In this document: positions 43,577-52,829 of the stretch, one piece after another
Position numbering within the stretch: the first letter of the stretch is position 1
Layout of the letters: every line of letters begins with the position of its first letter
NCBI RefSeq assembly: GCF_005503445.1
Contig: NZ_SCOH01000001.1
Coordinates: 235,554 to 299,553 of the forward strand
DNA: 64,000 nucleotides
Reading direction: 5' to 3'
DNA from: Chitinivorax sp. B
GTDB taxonomy: Bacteria; Pseudomonadota; Gammaproteobacteria; Burkholderiales; SCOH01
Notes under the pieces: model-generated
What the model saw: the letters and a program-made list of their open reading frames with translations, nothing else
What the model was told of the DNA's origin: nothing
The model's database searches: none
Translations under genes and position numbers: made by a program

Positions 43577-44518
43577 ATGATGTCCTCCATTGCCATGAGC
43601 CTGTTATCGCTGATTGCCGCATTGTTGCTTGAGCAGTTCAAACCGCTTGAGTTTCGCAATGAGTTCATGCGTGCCTTTACACGCTTTGCCAACAAGTTGG
43701 AGCGCAAACTCAATGCTGGGGAATATAAACATGGCCTGATTGCATGGTTGATCGCCACGGTGCCGGCCTGCGGTATCGCTGTCGGGGTGTATTACCTATT
43801 GATGCAGGTATCACCGGTGTTGGCATGGATCTGGAATGTGATTGTGTTGTACATGATGATTGGCTTCCGCCATTTCAGTCATGCTTTCAGTGGTATTTCC
43901 GATGCATTGAAATCGGGCGATGCGGATCATGCACGTCAGTTGCTGGCGGATTGGACCAATCAGCACACCACCGAAATGGATGATGGGGAGGTGTCGAGGT
44001 TGGCGATTGAGCAGGGATTGATCGATTCATATCGGCATGTATTTGGTACGATCTTCTGGTTTCTGATTCTGCCGGGACCTGCGGGGGCAGTGTTGTATCG
44101 CTTTGCTACACGACTTGCTCAAAAGTGGGGAGGACGGGAAGGGCAGGAAGCGGATCAGTTCGGGCGCTTTGCGACCATGATGGTAGCCGTTCTGGATTGG
44201 GCGCCGATTCGGTTGACTTCTATCAGCTTTGCAATTGTGGGGGATTTTGAGGACGCGGTGTATTGCTGGCGTTCGCAGGCACAGGCTTGGGCTAACTATG
44301 ATTATGGCATTTTGTTGGCCAGTGGGGCCGGGGCAATTGGAATCAAGCTGGGTGAGCCGTTACATCAGGATAACACCTTGAAATTCAGGCCGGAGCTGGG
44401 TATTGGTGACGAGGCTGATGCGGATTATCTGGCCAGTGCGGTGGGATTGGTATGGCGGGCAGTCTTGCTGTGGTTGTTCCTGATCCTGTTGTTCAGTGTG
44501 ACACACTGGGTTGGATAG
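43577..44518 (+). CDS. CobD/CbiB-family membrane protein
   Basis: A 313-residue inner-membrane protein of the CobD/CbiB/AmpE family. Helices are at about residues 5-20, 60-80, 90-110, 165-190 and 290-310. Family motifs include MMIGFRHFSHAFSGISDALKSGD, DDGEVSRLAIEQGLIDSYRHVFGTIFWFLILPGPAG and GDFEDAVYCWRSQAQAWA. CobD joins aminopropanol phosphate to cobyric acid in B12 synthesis, but betaproteobacterial copies outside cob operons have an uncertain role. No other B12 genes lie here. ATG 43577 is used; the ribosome binding site is weak. A strong bidirectional terminator follows. Confidence 0.8.
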   Translation: MMSSIAMSLLSLIAALLLEQFKPLEFRNEFMRAFTRFANKLERKLNAGEYKHGLIAWLIATVPACGIAVGVYYLLMQVSPVLAWIWNVIVLYMMIGFRHFSHAFSGISDALKSGDADHARQLLADWTNQHTTEMDDGEVSRLAIEQGLIDSYRHVFGTIFWFLILPGPAGAVLYRFATRLAQKWGGREGQEADQFGRFATMMVAVLDWAPIRLTSISFAIVGDFEDAVYCWRSQAQAWANYDYGILLASGAGAIGIKLGEPLHQDNTLKFRPELGIGDEADADYLASAVGLVWRAVLLWLFLILLFSVTHWVG

Positions 44519-44557
44519 TACTAGTCTTGAGCTGCTTGCGAATTGGTGTTTCACCGA

Positions 44558-44600
44558 GTCAAACAAAAAGCCGTGAATCATTCACGGCTTTTTGTTTGAC
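44558..44600. terminator. Bidirectional terminator between cobD-like gene and sspB
   Basis: A perfect 20-bp inverted repeat whose arms are 44558-44577 and 44581-44600, with a 3-base loop. The arms include AAAAAGCCGTGAA and its complement, giving A and T tracts on both sides, so it can serve both convergent genes. Confidence 0.9.
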
Positions 44601-44618
44601 TGTACGCCATCAAGCCAT

Positions 44619-45029
44619 TTATTTGATCACCTGCAGCTTGGCGCGGCTTTTGGCTCGGTCAGTCGTACCATCCGTTGGTGTTGGCGATAGTGGCGGCTCG
44701 GTCGGTGGTGTGGTCGCTTCGGGTGGGAAACTCATACCTGTGCCTGTTTCCCGGGCAAAGATTGAGATGACCGCACCAACAGGCACGATGATCTCACGTG
44801 CAACCCCGCCAAAACGCGCAGAGAACATGATCCAATCGTTACCGAGGTCGAGATCCTTGGTAGCGCCATAGCCGATGTTCAGGACAATCTCACCGTCTTT
44901 GACGAATTCATGGGGAACTTTGACATTGTCGTCGAGCACAGCAACCGCCAAGTACGGCGTGTAGCCGCTGTCAACGCACCATTGGTGAATGGCACGAATC
45001 ATGTACGGCTTGGTGGAGATTTCACTCAT
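44619..45029 (-). CDS. sspB: ClpXP specificity-enhancing factor SspB
   Basis: A 136-residue adaptor that delivers ssrA-tagged proteins to ClpXP. The substrate-binding fold is recognisable from KPYMIRAIHQWCVDSGYTPYL, VNI-like VLNIGYGATKDLDLGND and FSARFGGVAREI. A flexible linker rich in Pro and Thr follows, and the C-terminal AKLQVIK tail is the ClpX-binding XB motif. GAGGAG lies before ATG 45029. It is co-transcribed after sspA, 21 bp away, as usual in beta- and gammaproteobacteria. Confidence 0.92.
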   Translation of the reverse strand: MSEISTKPYMIRAIHQWCVDSGYTPYLAVAVLDDNVKVPHEFVKDGEIVLNIGYGATKDLDLGNDWIMFSARFGGVAREIIVPVGAVISIFARETGTGMSFPPEATTPPTEPPLSPTPTDGTTDRAKSRAKLQVIK

Positions 45030-45050
45030 TCGGTAACTCCTCAATCTGCC

Positions 45051-45656
45051 TTATTTGCGCATGGCCTTTTCGGCAGGCGTCAGTGAATCGATAAAGGCCT
45101 GGCGGCTGAACAGACGCTCAGCATACTTCAGCAGATGCGGATTGGGTTTGGAGAAATCAACGCCATAATGTTCCAGGCGCCACAACAATGGCGCGATGGC
45201 AACATCCAGCATTGAGAATTCATCACCCAGCATGAATTTCTGCTTGGAGAAGATCGGTGCAATCTGGCTCAAATTCTCGCTGATGGCTTTGCGTGCCTTA
45301 TCCTGATCCTTCTTGGTGCTGGAGCTGTTTTCCAGCACACGGACATGGCAGAACAACTCTTGGCTGAAGCGGTAAAGGAACAGGCGAGCACGTGCGCGCA
45401 TGATCGGATCGGCCGGCATCAGTTGAGGGTGCGGGAAGCGCTCGTCAATATACTCATTGATGATGTTCGATTCATGCAGAATCAGATCGCGTTCAACCAG
45501 TACGGGCACTTCATTGTACGGGTTCATGACGGCGAGATCTTCGGGCTTGTTGTGCACGTCGACATCGTTGATCTGGAAATCCATTCCCTTCTCAAACAAA
45601 ACGATACGGCAGCTGTGGCTGAAAGGGCAGGTGGTACCTGAGTACAGGATCATCAT
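45051..45656 (-). CDS. sspA: Stringent starvation protein A
   Basis: A 201-residue GST-fold protein that binds RNA polymerase and helps transcription under acid and starvation stress. The N-terminal thioredoxin-like domain opens MMILYSGTTCPFSHSCRIVL, with the later NEVPVLVERD loop and a GST-C domain with MLGDEFSMLDVAIAPLLWRLE. SspA has no GST activity. It lies after the petC gene behind a terminator and before sspB, the standard order. Two adjacent ATG codons make the exact start ambiguous by one residue. Confidence 0.93.
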   Translation of the reverse strand: MMILYSGTTCPFSHSCRIVLFEKGMDFQINDVDVHNKPEDLAVMNPYNEVPVLVERDLILHESNIINEYIDERFPHPQLMPADPIMRARARLFLYRFSQELFCHVRVLENSSSTKKDQDKARKAISENLSQIAPIFSKQKFMLGDEFSMLDVAIAPLLWRLEHYGVDFSKPNPHLLKYAERLFSRQAFIDSLTPAEKAMRK

Positions 45657-45759
45657 GATGGAGAGCCTTTGTGTTGCAGATAATCAAATGGAGAGAGCTA
45701 GTTTACCAAATGCAGTGGGTAATTTGCCAATTTTGATTGATAAGTTGATGTTTATAAAT

Positions 45760-45788
45760 AAAAAACGGGAGGTTCTCTCCCGTTTTTT
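45760..45788 (-). terminator. Terminator after petC
   Basis: Stem AAAAAACGGGAG/CTCCCGTTTTTT with a 5-base loop, between petC and sspA. A and T tracts on both sides give a good intrinsic terminator. Confidence 0.85.
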
Positions 45789-45806
45789 TGTCCATATGTG
45801 ACGATT

Positions 45807-46562
45807 TTAGTGCACGTCTTTCCAGTATTCCGATTTCAGTGCATATGTCAGTGGCACCATCACCAGAATCAAGAACAGCAGCACGATATAGCCAATCGTT
45901 TCGCGGGTATTGCGTGAAGGTTCACCCATGAACACCAGATAGTTCACCAGGTCACCGACCAATTGGTCGTACTCACGGGTATCGGGCTTGCCATCTTTCA
46001 GGCTGGTCAGAGTGCCAGCCTTGATCAGCTTGAGGGTTTTTTCCTCATGGCCATGCTCGCCTTTTTTCACTTCAAGCACTTGGTCGCCCTGTAGTTCATA
46101 CAAGGCATGTGGCATGCCAACCTTGTCAAATACGGTGTTGTTCCAGCCAGTTGGGCGAGTGTCATCACGGTAGAAACCACGCAGGTAGGTATACAGCCAA
46201 TCTGCACCACGAGAACGGGCAATCACGGTCAGATCTGGCGGGGGGGCGCCCAGCCAGTTCTTGCCATCTGGAGCCGTCATGGATACTTTCATCAGGTCAC
46301 CAACTTTGGCTTCCTTGCTGAACAGGAAATTATCTTTGATTTGCTGCTCTGTCAGGCCGATATCCTGCAGGCGGTTGTAACGCATGTAGGCAGCGCTGTG
46401 GCAGTTCAAGCAATAATTGACGAACAGCTTGGCGCCGCGTTGTAGTGATTCGAAGTTACGGGTGTCGACTTCCGCCTTATCGAGTTTCACATCTTCGCTG
46501 GCTATTGCCATTAGCGGTAGCGTAAGTAGGGCAACCAGCAATTTGCTGAACAATTTTTTCAT
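45807..46562 (-). CDS. petC: Cytochrome c1 (bc1 complex)
   Basis: A 251-residue membrane-anchored c-type cytochrome of respiratory complex III. A signal peptide (SKLLVALLTLPLMAIA) is followed by the heme site CLNCHSAAYMRYNRL. The axial Met probably lies in the VGMPHALYEL segment. A C-terminal helix (TIGYIVLLFLILVMVPLTYAL) anchors it in the inner membrane. It accepts electrons from the Rieske protein. Third gene of petABC, 14 bp after petB, with its own ribosome binding site. A terminator follows. Confidence 0.94.
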   Translation of the reverse strand: MKKLFSKLLVALLTLPLMAIASEDVKLDKAEVDTRNFESLQRGAKLFVNYCLNCHSAAYMRYNRLQDIGLTEQQIKDNFLFSKEAKVGDLMKVSMTAPDGKNWLGAPPPDLTVIARSRGADWLYTYLRGFYRDDTRPTGWNNTVFDKVGMPHALYELQGDQVLEVKKGEHGHEEKTLKLIKAGTLTSLKDGKPDTREYDQLVGDLVNYLVFMGEPSRNTRETIGYIVLLFLILVMVPLTYALKSEYWKDVH

Positions 46563-46576
46563 CTTGTTGTGCTCCC

Positions 46577-47812
46577 TTAGCCTGTGACGCGGGTTGGAAC
46601 AGGCTTGGTCGAATCAGTCTTGGTGTACCACGGCATCAGCAGGAAGAAACCGAAATAGACGAAAGACAGAACCTGTGCAATCAGCGTTCGGGTATCGGTT
46701 GATGGCAATGCACCGAGAATACCCAAACCGACGAAAGCAACCACGAACAATGCCAGTGCGATCTTGAACTTCGGACCGCGATAGCGGATCGACTTCACCG
46801 GACTGCGATCCAGCCAAGGCAGGAAGGCGATGATCACCACGGCAGCACCCATCGCCAGTACGCCCCATACCTGGGTACCCAGGAAGGATGGTACAGCGCG
46901 CAAAATCGCATAGAATGGGGTGAAATACCAAACAGGTGCAATGTGCGGCGGGGTCTTCAATGGATCGGCTGGGATGAAGTTGTTATCTTCCAAGAAGTAG
47001 CCACCCATGGTTGGCATGAAGAAGACGACAGCACTGAACACGATCAGGAAAACGGCTACACCGAAGATATCCTTGACGGTGTAATAGGGATGGAACGGTA
47101 TGCCATCCAGCGGAATGCCTGTCTTCGGATCTTTGTGCTTCTTGATCTCAATGCCGTCAGGGTTGTTGGAGCCGACTTCATGCAACGCAACCAAGTGGGC
47201 CACGATCAACAACAGCAATACCAATGGTACGGCAATGACATGCAGGGCGAAGAAGCGGTTCAATGTGGCATCGGAGACGACGAAGTCCCCACGAATGAAG
47301 ACTGCCAAGTCCGGGCCAATCACAGGGATTGATGCAAACAGGTTGACAATCACCTGCGCCCCCCAGAACGACATCTGACCCCACGGCAACAGGTAGCCAA
47401 GGAAGGCTTCTGCCATCAGGCACAGGAAGATCAGCATGCCGAAGATCCACACGAGTTCGCGTGGTTGGCGGAACGAACCGTACAGCAGGCCACGGAACAT
47501 GTGCAGATAAACCACCACGAAGAACATCGAGGCGCCCGTAGAGTGCATGTAGCGGATGATCCAGCCACCGGATACATCACGCATGATGTATTCAACAGAG
47601 GCAAATGCGAGGCCGGCATCTGGCTTGTAGTTCATCGTCAGGAAAATGCCGGTGACGATCTGGATGACCAGAACCAGCAATGCCAGCGAACCGAAGAAGT
47701 ACCAGAAGTTGAAGTTCTTCGGGGCGTAATATTCGGATACGTGCGCCTTCCAAGTGGAGGTCAGCGGAAACCGCTCGTCGATCCAATTCATTACCTTGTT
47801 GGATGTTGTCAT
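46577..47812 (-). CDS. petB: Cytochrome b (bc1 complex)
   Basis: A 411-residue cytochrome b with eight or nine helices, carrying both b hemes and the quinone sites. Heme ligands include the His in YMHSTGASMFFVVVYLHMFRG and those in FALHVIAVPLVLLLLIVAHLVAL. The Qo-site PDW/PEWY-type motif appears as PVWYFTPFYAILR, with the Glu replaced by Val, as in several proteobacteria. Length and order match proteobacterial bc1. It lies 15 bp after petA and has a GGGAG site. Confidence 0.94.
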   Translation of the reverse strand: MTTSNKVMNWIDERFPLTSTWKAHVSEYYAPKNFNFWYFFGSLALLVLVIQIVTGIFLTMNYKPDAGLAFASVEYIMRDVSGGWIIRYMHSTGASMFFVVVYLHMFRGLLYGSFRQPRELVWIFGMLIFLCLMAEAFLGYLLPWGQMSFWGAQVIVNLFASIPVIGPDLAVFIRGDFVVSDATLNRFFALHVIAVPLVLLLLIVAHLVALHEVGSNNPDGIEIKKHKDPKTGIPLDGIPFHPYYTVKDIFGVAVFLIVFSAVVFFMPTMGGYFLEDNNFIPADPLKTPPHIAPVWYFTPFYAILRAVPSFLGTQVWGVLAMGAAVVIIAFLPWLDRSPVKSIRYRGPKFKIALALFVVAFVGLGILGALPSTDTRTLIAQVLSFVYFGFFLLMPWYTKTDSTKPVPTRVTG

Positions 47813-47827
47813 CTGAAGGCTCCCTGA

Positions 47828-48412
47828 TTATTTGTCGTCACCGATCAGCACACGGGTGTCGCTGAGGTATTTGTGTGGTGGGACGATGAGATTGGTCGGC
47901 GCAGGTACCCCTTTGTACACGCGCCCGGCCAAGTCGAACTTGGAACCATGACAGGGGCAGTAGAAACCGCCCAGCCAGTCTGCACCGAGATCGGCGGGAG
48001 CCAGATCGGGACGGTGGGTTGGCGAACAGCCGAGGTGGGTACAAATCCCGACGGCAATCCATATTTCCGGCTTGATGGCACGGCTGGCGTTTTTTGCATA
48101 TTCAGGCTGTTGATCGGCTTCCGACTTGGGATCGGCGAGCTTGTCATCGAGCTTGGTCAGATTGGCGAGCTGTTCTTTGGTGCGGGAGACAATCCACACT
48201 GGTTTACCACGCCATTCCACATTGATTTTCTGCCCGGATTCGAGCTTGCTGATGTCCACTTCCACCGGTGCACCAGCGGCTTTGGCACGTTCACTTGGCG
48301 CGAAAGTCAGCACGAACGGCGTCGCCACGCCACCGACTGCGACGGCCCCGGCTGCGCCGGTAGCCGCAACGAGGAAGCGGCGTTTGCTGTTATCGACTTG
48401 AGTATCGCTCAT
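47828..48412 (-). CDS. petA: Rieske iron-sulfur protein (bc1 complex)
   Basis: A 194-residue Rieske protein. A Tat-like leader (SKRRFLVAATGAAGAVAVGGVATP, containing RRF) anchors it in the membrane. The 2Fe-2S cluster motifs are CTHLGCSP and CPCHGSKFD. It moves electrons from quinol at cytochrome b to cytochrome c1. First gene of the petABC operon, with AGGGA before the ATG. The promoter should lie in the 48413-48686 gap. Confidence 0.95.
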   Translation of the reverse strand: MSDTQVDNSKRRFLVAATGAAGAVAVGGVATPFVLTFAPSERAKAAGAPVEVDISKLESGQKINVEWRGKPVWIVSRTKEQLANLTKLDDKLADPKSEADQQPEYAKNASRAIKPEIWIAVGICTHLGCSPTHRPDLAPADLGADWLGGFYCPCHGSKFDLAGRVYKGVPAPTNLIVPPHKYLSDTRVLIGDDK

Positions 48413-48686
48413 CGTTGATCCCTGTTATTTTGGAAACCATAACCCTGGGTTTGTTGACGTTAATTTTGCGATCAGATCTGGCCGCTGACCAGAACGCTCC
48501 GCTGGCAATGCCAACCTGCTGCGCAGATGTGATGGCAAAACTAACGCCACCGAAACCCTAAACCATCCGATTTTACCCGATATCGTATAGTGGGTAAAAC
48601 CCGACGCAGCCTTCAGACCGATATCACGGGGAATGAAAGGCACCGGGTTTGATCTGGATCAGGCTTGGGCTGGCGATCTACTCGAC

Positions 48687-49436
48687 TCAAACCGGACTGT
48701 CGATGTCCACAAAATGATGCGTCAATTCGAATTCACCTGCCAGATAGCGGCCCAATGCCTCGATGCCATAACGTTCGGTGGCATGGTGACCGGCAGCAAT
48801 GAAGGCAATGTCGGCTTCGCGGGCGGTATGGACAACCGGTTCCGAGATCTCGCCCGTGATATAGGCATCGATGCCTTGTGCAATGGCATCGCTGAAATAA
48901 CCTTGGGCTCCACCCGTACACCAGCCAATCCGGCGAATCGGTTTGGTCATGTCCCCAATGATTTGCGGTACGCGACCCAATTGCTGGGCAATGTGATCAG
49001 CCAGAATCGATAACGGGAGTGTGTCTGAGAGTACGCCAATCACCCCTAGATTCTGGTCGCCAAAGGTGCCGTCCGCAATCAGTCCTAGCTTGTGCGCCAA
49101 CTGGGCGTTGTTGCCGAGTGTTGGATGCGCATCCAGCGGCAGGTGATACCCAAACAGGTTGAGGTTGTTGCTCAGCATCATCCCAAGACGCTGGCGTTTG
49201 AGGCCGACCACTCTCGCATCTTCGTTCTTCCAGAAAAAACCATGGTGTACCAAAATCGCGTCCGCTTTCAGGTCCAGGGCAGCTTCAATCAAGGCGCGAT
49301 TGGCGGTGACCCCGGTAACGATGGTTTCGATCTGTTCACGGCCCTCCACTTGCAGGCCATTGGGGGCATAGTCCTTGAAGCGTGCGACTTCCAGAATTTG
49401 TTGCAGATGACGGTCGAGTTCCTGGCGGGTAATCAT
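48687..49436 (-). CDS. NIF3-family dinuclear metal protein (YbgI-like)
   Basis: A 249-residue member of the NIF3/DUF34 family. The metal-binding residues are in DAILVHHGFFWK near residue 60 and in FIAAGHHATERYG near residue 215, and the opening is LQQILEVARFKDYAPNGLQVEG. The protein forms a hexameric toroid; reported activities include GTP cyclohydrolase-like and metallochaperone-related roles, and the physiological one is unsettled. It stands in the same direction as, and upstream of, petABC, an arrangement often seen in betaproteobacteria. No clear ribosome binding site is seen. Confidence 0.87.
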   Translation of the reverse strand: MITRQELDRHLQQILEVARFKDYAPNGLQVEGREQIETIVTGVTANRALIEAALDLKADAILVHHGFFWKNEDARVVGLKRQRLGMMLSNNLNLFGYHLPLDAHPTLGNNAQLAHKLGLIADGTFGDQNLGVIGVLSDTLPLSILADHIAQQLGRVPQIIGDMTKPIRRIGWCTGGAQGYFSDAIAQGIDAYITGEISEPVVHTAREADIAFIAAGHHATERYGIEALGRYLAGEFELTHHFVDIDSPV

Positions 49437-49518
49437 GGGGGTGATCTCGAAGATGGATTAGTGTTGATTGTCGCATATCCGATCGGCTTCTGAGGCTGAT
49501 GTATCGTCCCTCATACAA

Positions 49519-49548
49519 CAAAAAAGCCCATGGCTGACGGCATGGGCT
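49519..49548 (-). terminator. Terminator after pepP
   Basis: Stem AGCCCATG/CATGGGCT with an 8-base loop, followed on the minus strand by TTTTTT, 18 bases past the pepP stop codon. Confidence 0.85.
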
Positions 49549-49565
49549 GCTCCAAGTTACGATGG

Positions 49566-50954
49566 TCAATGACCTACACAGGCTTCCACTTCGGCAATTG
49601 ACTTGGCAATGGGGTCACCCAATACTCGTGCGCCGTCCGATGTGATCAAGATGTCGTCCTCAATACGGACACCGCCGAAATCACGAAAGTCAGCAAAACG
49701 CGCATAGTTGATCAAGTGAGTGAATTTGTCCTCGGCCTGCCACCGATCAATCAATGTCGGAATGAAGTAAATACCTGGCTCCACAGTGACTACCCAGCCA
49801 GCTTGAACCGGACGGGCCAGCCGCAGCGATTTGCGACCAAAGTCGTGGCTGCGTTGGTAACCTTCGCCGTAACCGACCCAGTCTTCGTTCAATGCTTCCA
49901 TATCGTGCACATCCAACCCCAGCATGTGGCCCAGGCCATGTGGGAAGATCAGCGCGAATGCGCCACTATGGATGATTTCATCTGTATCGCCTTTGAACAG
50001 GCCCAATGGTTTCAGTCCTTCGATCAATACCCGCGCTGAAAGCTCATAAATGTCCAGATAAGGCACGCCGGGCTTCAAGGCAGCAATGGCGGCAAGCTGT
50101 GAATCCAGCACAGTCTGATAGATGGCGCGTTGGCGATCATTGAAGCGGCCGCCAACCGGGATGGTACGAGTGATATCGCTGGCATAGTGCAATGGGCTTT
50201 CGGCCCCGCTGTCGTTGAGCAGCAGATCACCAGCAACCAGCGTGTTGTCGTGATGGTGGTTATGCAATACTTCGCCGCGTTTGCTGAGAATCGGGGCGTA
50301 GGACTGCCGGCGGCCATGTGCCCAAGCCAATCCTTCAATAGCCCCGGCGATCGACTGTTCGGTAACACCAGGCTGAGCCATGCGCATTGCAGTCAGATGC
50401 ATTTGCTTGGTGATGGCCAGCGCGTTTTCGATTTCAGCAATTTCTTCAAGGGATTTCACGGCGCGCAGTTGGATGACGGCACGTGTGACATCGGGGCTGG
50501 TGAGCACGTCAACTTCCCGTAGATTGATTCCCAGCCAGTCCGCCAAGCGAATACGATTTTGCGGACGGTATTGAGGCAATAGATGCAGTGTGCGGCCTGT
50601 CTGTCGGGCTGTGCGCAGCCGATCTGGCAATTGACTGAGTGGCGCACTGTGCGTAACGCCTACCCCGTCAGCCTGTGCTGCCAGCGTTGGCAGAGGGCCA
50701 GTCCAGACGATGGCATCCAGGCCAGGGTCATCGCCATACAGGGTTGCTTCACCGCTCTCCAGATCGATGACGCCAACCAAATCCGGCAGATCCAGCCCGA
50801 AGAAATACAGAAAGCTGCTGTCTTGACGGAAGGGAAGGATGTTATCGGTGTAGTTGCTGGGGCTGTCGCCATTACCAGGCAAGACCAGCAGGCCTTTGCC
50901 TGTCTGACGTACCAGTGCGGCACGGCGTTGTTGATAGGTTTCGCGGTTGAACAT
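49566..50954 (-). CDS. pepP: Xaa-Pro aminopeptidase PepP
   Basis: A 462-residue M24B metallopeptidase that removes N-terminal residues preceding proline. An N-terminal creatinase-like domain (about 1-170) precedes the pita-bread catalytic domain. The dinuclear metal site is visible: Asp in LLNDSGAES, Asp in ASDITRTIPVGG, His in FPHGLGHMLGLDVHD, and Glu in TVEPGIYF and GVRIEDD. AGGAT lies about 9 bases before the ATG. A transcript would end at the terminator at 49519-49548. Confidence 0.93.
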   Translation of the reverse strand: MFNRETYQQRRAALVRQTGKGLLVLPGNGDSPSNYTDNILPFRQDSSFLYFFGLDLPDLVGVIDLESGEATLYGDDPGLDAIVWTGPLPTLAAQADGVGVTHSAPLSQLPDRLRTARQTGRTLHLLPQYRPQNRIRLADWLGINLREVDVLTSPDVTRAVIQLRAVKSLEEIAEIENALAITKQMHLTAMRMAQPGVTEQSIAGAIEGLAWAHGRRQSYAPILSKRGEVLHNHHHDNTLVAGDLLLNDSGAESPLHYASDITRTIPVGGRFNDRQRAIYQTVLDSQLAAIAALKPGVPYLDIYELSARVLIEGLKPLGLFKGDTDEIIHSGAFALIFPHGLGHMLGLDVHDMEALNEDWVGYGEGYQRSHDFGRKSLRLARPVQAGWVVTVEPGIYFIPTLIDRWQAEDKFTHLINYARFADFRDFGGVRIEDDILITSDGARVLGDPIAKSIAEVEACVGH

Positions 50955-51118
50955 GGTAATACATCCTGATGGAAGGTTGGCTGCTGGTATCAGACAGTAC
51001 GGTGAGCACGTGCTGCCTGAGCTGGATCAGTAGAAATCGGCCGGGTAGCGGATGCTGTCCCAATGACCGGATGGTAGGTTATCTTGGTTGCGTCGCTCGC
51101 TGTCATCTTCTTTGCGGG

Positions 51119-52693
51119 TCAGCGATGGTAATGCCCGTCAACCAACCGCCATACACCCAGTGGATTGTGATCCTGCAAGGTGGCGGGCAGCAGGTTTTGC
51201 GGAAAGTTCTGATAGCAAGCAACCCGTGCAAAACGGTGAATGGCCAGACTGCCGACTGATGTGCTGCGGCCATCGGATGAGGCTGGGAAGGGGCCACCGT
51301 GAACCATGGCATGGCTGACCTCAACCCCCGTTGGAAAGCCGCCAAACAGCAGTCGACCCGCTTTGCGTCGCAATAGGTTGACTAAGGCCGGCCATGCGGC
51401 CAGTTCGTCGGCGGTGCCATGTAGTGTGGCGGTCAGTTGACCTTCAAGTGCCGCTGTTGCTTGCAGTAGTGCTGACGGATTGGCGCAGCGAACCACCAGA
51501 GTGGACGGGCCGAACACCTCTTCGCGTAACAATGGCTGCTTGCACCAATTGTTGGCGTCGGTCACCAGCAAAGCTGGGCTGGCTTTGCAGCCTTCTCCCG
51601 TATCACCCAGCCGTACCTCGACACCGTCGAGATGGGTCTGCATGCGGATGCCAGCATGATAGGAACGGGCAATGCCCGGATTGAGCATGACACCTGGCTG
51701 GGTATCGCTCAGTACTGTCTGCAGGGTTTGCAGGAATTGATCCAGTGCTGGGCTGTCGATGGCCAAGATCAGGCTGGGGCAAGTGCAAAACTGGCCGGCA
51801 CCCATCGTCATGGAACCGGCTAGGCCGCGAGCCAATTCATCGGCGCGAGTATCCAATGCACCAGGTAGCAGTACCACCGGATTCAGACTACCCATTTCGG
51901 CGTAGACCGGGATGGGTTGTGGGCGAGCAGCGGCCAGTTCCATCAACGCTTTGCCACCATTGAACGAACCAGTGAAACCGACAGCCTGCATGGCAGGGTG
52001 CTGTACCAGAGCGGCCCCTACCGTACCACCATCGCCAAACAGCAGTGAGAAGACACCTTCGGGCAAACCTTCCGTTTGCACCGCTGCTTGTATTACTCGA
52101 CCGACGATTTCCGATACGCCGGGATGAGCGGAATGTGCCTTGACCACGACCGGGCACCCCGCAGCCAAGGCCGCAGCGGTGTCACCGCCTGCTACCGAAA
52201 AGGCCAACGGGAAATTGCTTGCACCAAACACTGCAACAGGCCCTAGAGGCAGCCACATGGATCGCAAATCGGGCTTGGGTTGTGGTTGTCTGGCTGGGTC
52301 TGCGTGGTCGATGCGGGCATCGACCCAGTGTCCTTGTTCAGCGACATCTGCAAACAATCGCAATTGACCGCAGGTGCGGGCCAGCTCACCGCGGGCACGG
52401 GCTTCAGGCAGGCCAGTCTCTTGTGGCATACGTTGTGCCAGCTGGTCAGCCTGGGTTTCGAGGCCTTCGGCGATACGCCTTAGTAGATTGGCACGGGTGG
52501 CGCCGCTGCTATGTGCATATTGCTCAAACGCCTGCTCTGCAAGGCGCGCTGCCTGATCGATCTCATCTGGCATTGCAGTGTGAAAGGCCGGTTGCAACCG
52601 TTCACCAGTGGCCGGGTCGAGTGCCCGGAATTCGGCACCTGTGGTACCGCCAAATTGTGAGCCGATCAGCGAACGGCCTTGCAAGTCAGTCAT
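51119..52693 (-). CDS. 2,5-dioxopentanoate (alpha-ketoglutarate semialdehyde) dehydrogenase
   Basis: A 524-residue aldehyde dehydrogenase. The N-terminus (SLIGSQFG) and overall length match KGSADH enzymes. Asn in ASNFPLAFSVAGGD, Glu in VYAEMGSLNPVVLLPG and the catalytic Cys in GAGQFCTCPSLIL are present. It oxidises alpha-ketoglutarate semialdehyde to 2-oxoglutarate, the last step of hydroxyproline breakdown. It is the last gene of the hydroxyproline operon, 136 bp after the deaminase gene. ATG 52693 fits the family N-terminus; the frame upstream is not coding. The same enzyme is also used for arabinose or glucarate, but the context favours hydroxyproline. Confidence 0.9.
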   Translation of the reverse strand: MTDLQGRSLIGSQFGGTTGAEFRALDPATGERLQPAFHTAMPDEIDQAARLAEQAFEQYAHSSGATRANLLRRIAEGLETQADQLAQRMPQETGLPEARARGELARTCGQLRLFADVAEQGHWVDARIDHADPARQPQPKPDLRSMWLPLGPVAVFGASNFPLAFSVAGGDTAAALAAGCPVVVKAHSAHPGVSEIVGRVIQAAVQTEGLPEGVFSLLFGDGGTVGAALVQHPAMQAVGFTGSFNGGKALMELAAARPQPIPVYAEMGSLNPVVLLPGALDTRADELARGLAGSMTMGAGQFCTCPSLILAIDSPALDQFLQTLQTVLSDTQPGVMLNPGIARSYHAGIRMQTHLDGVEVRLGDTGEGCKASPALLVTDANNWCKQPLLREEVFGPSTLVVRCANPSALLQATAALEGQLTATLHGTADELAAWPALVNLLRRKAGRLLFGGFPTGVEVSHAMVHGGPFPASSDGRSTSVGSLAIHRFARVACYQNFPQNLLPATLQDHNPLGVWRLVDGHYHR

Positions 52694-52829
52694 ATTGAGG
52701 GCTTTCTGATGTGTTGGGTGCCAAGCGGCATTGTCTGCTTGGCATGGGTTTTGTCGACATGGTTTCAGGGGCCGGCACGAACCATGAAACCAAGTCAACA
52801 GAACCTGGTTCGGCTATCGGTAGTGATAC

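Noticed and set aside
47873..48418. 181-codon frame antisense to petA
   Set aside because: Shadow of the Rieske gene with no family likeness.
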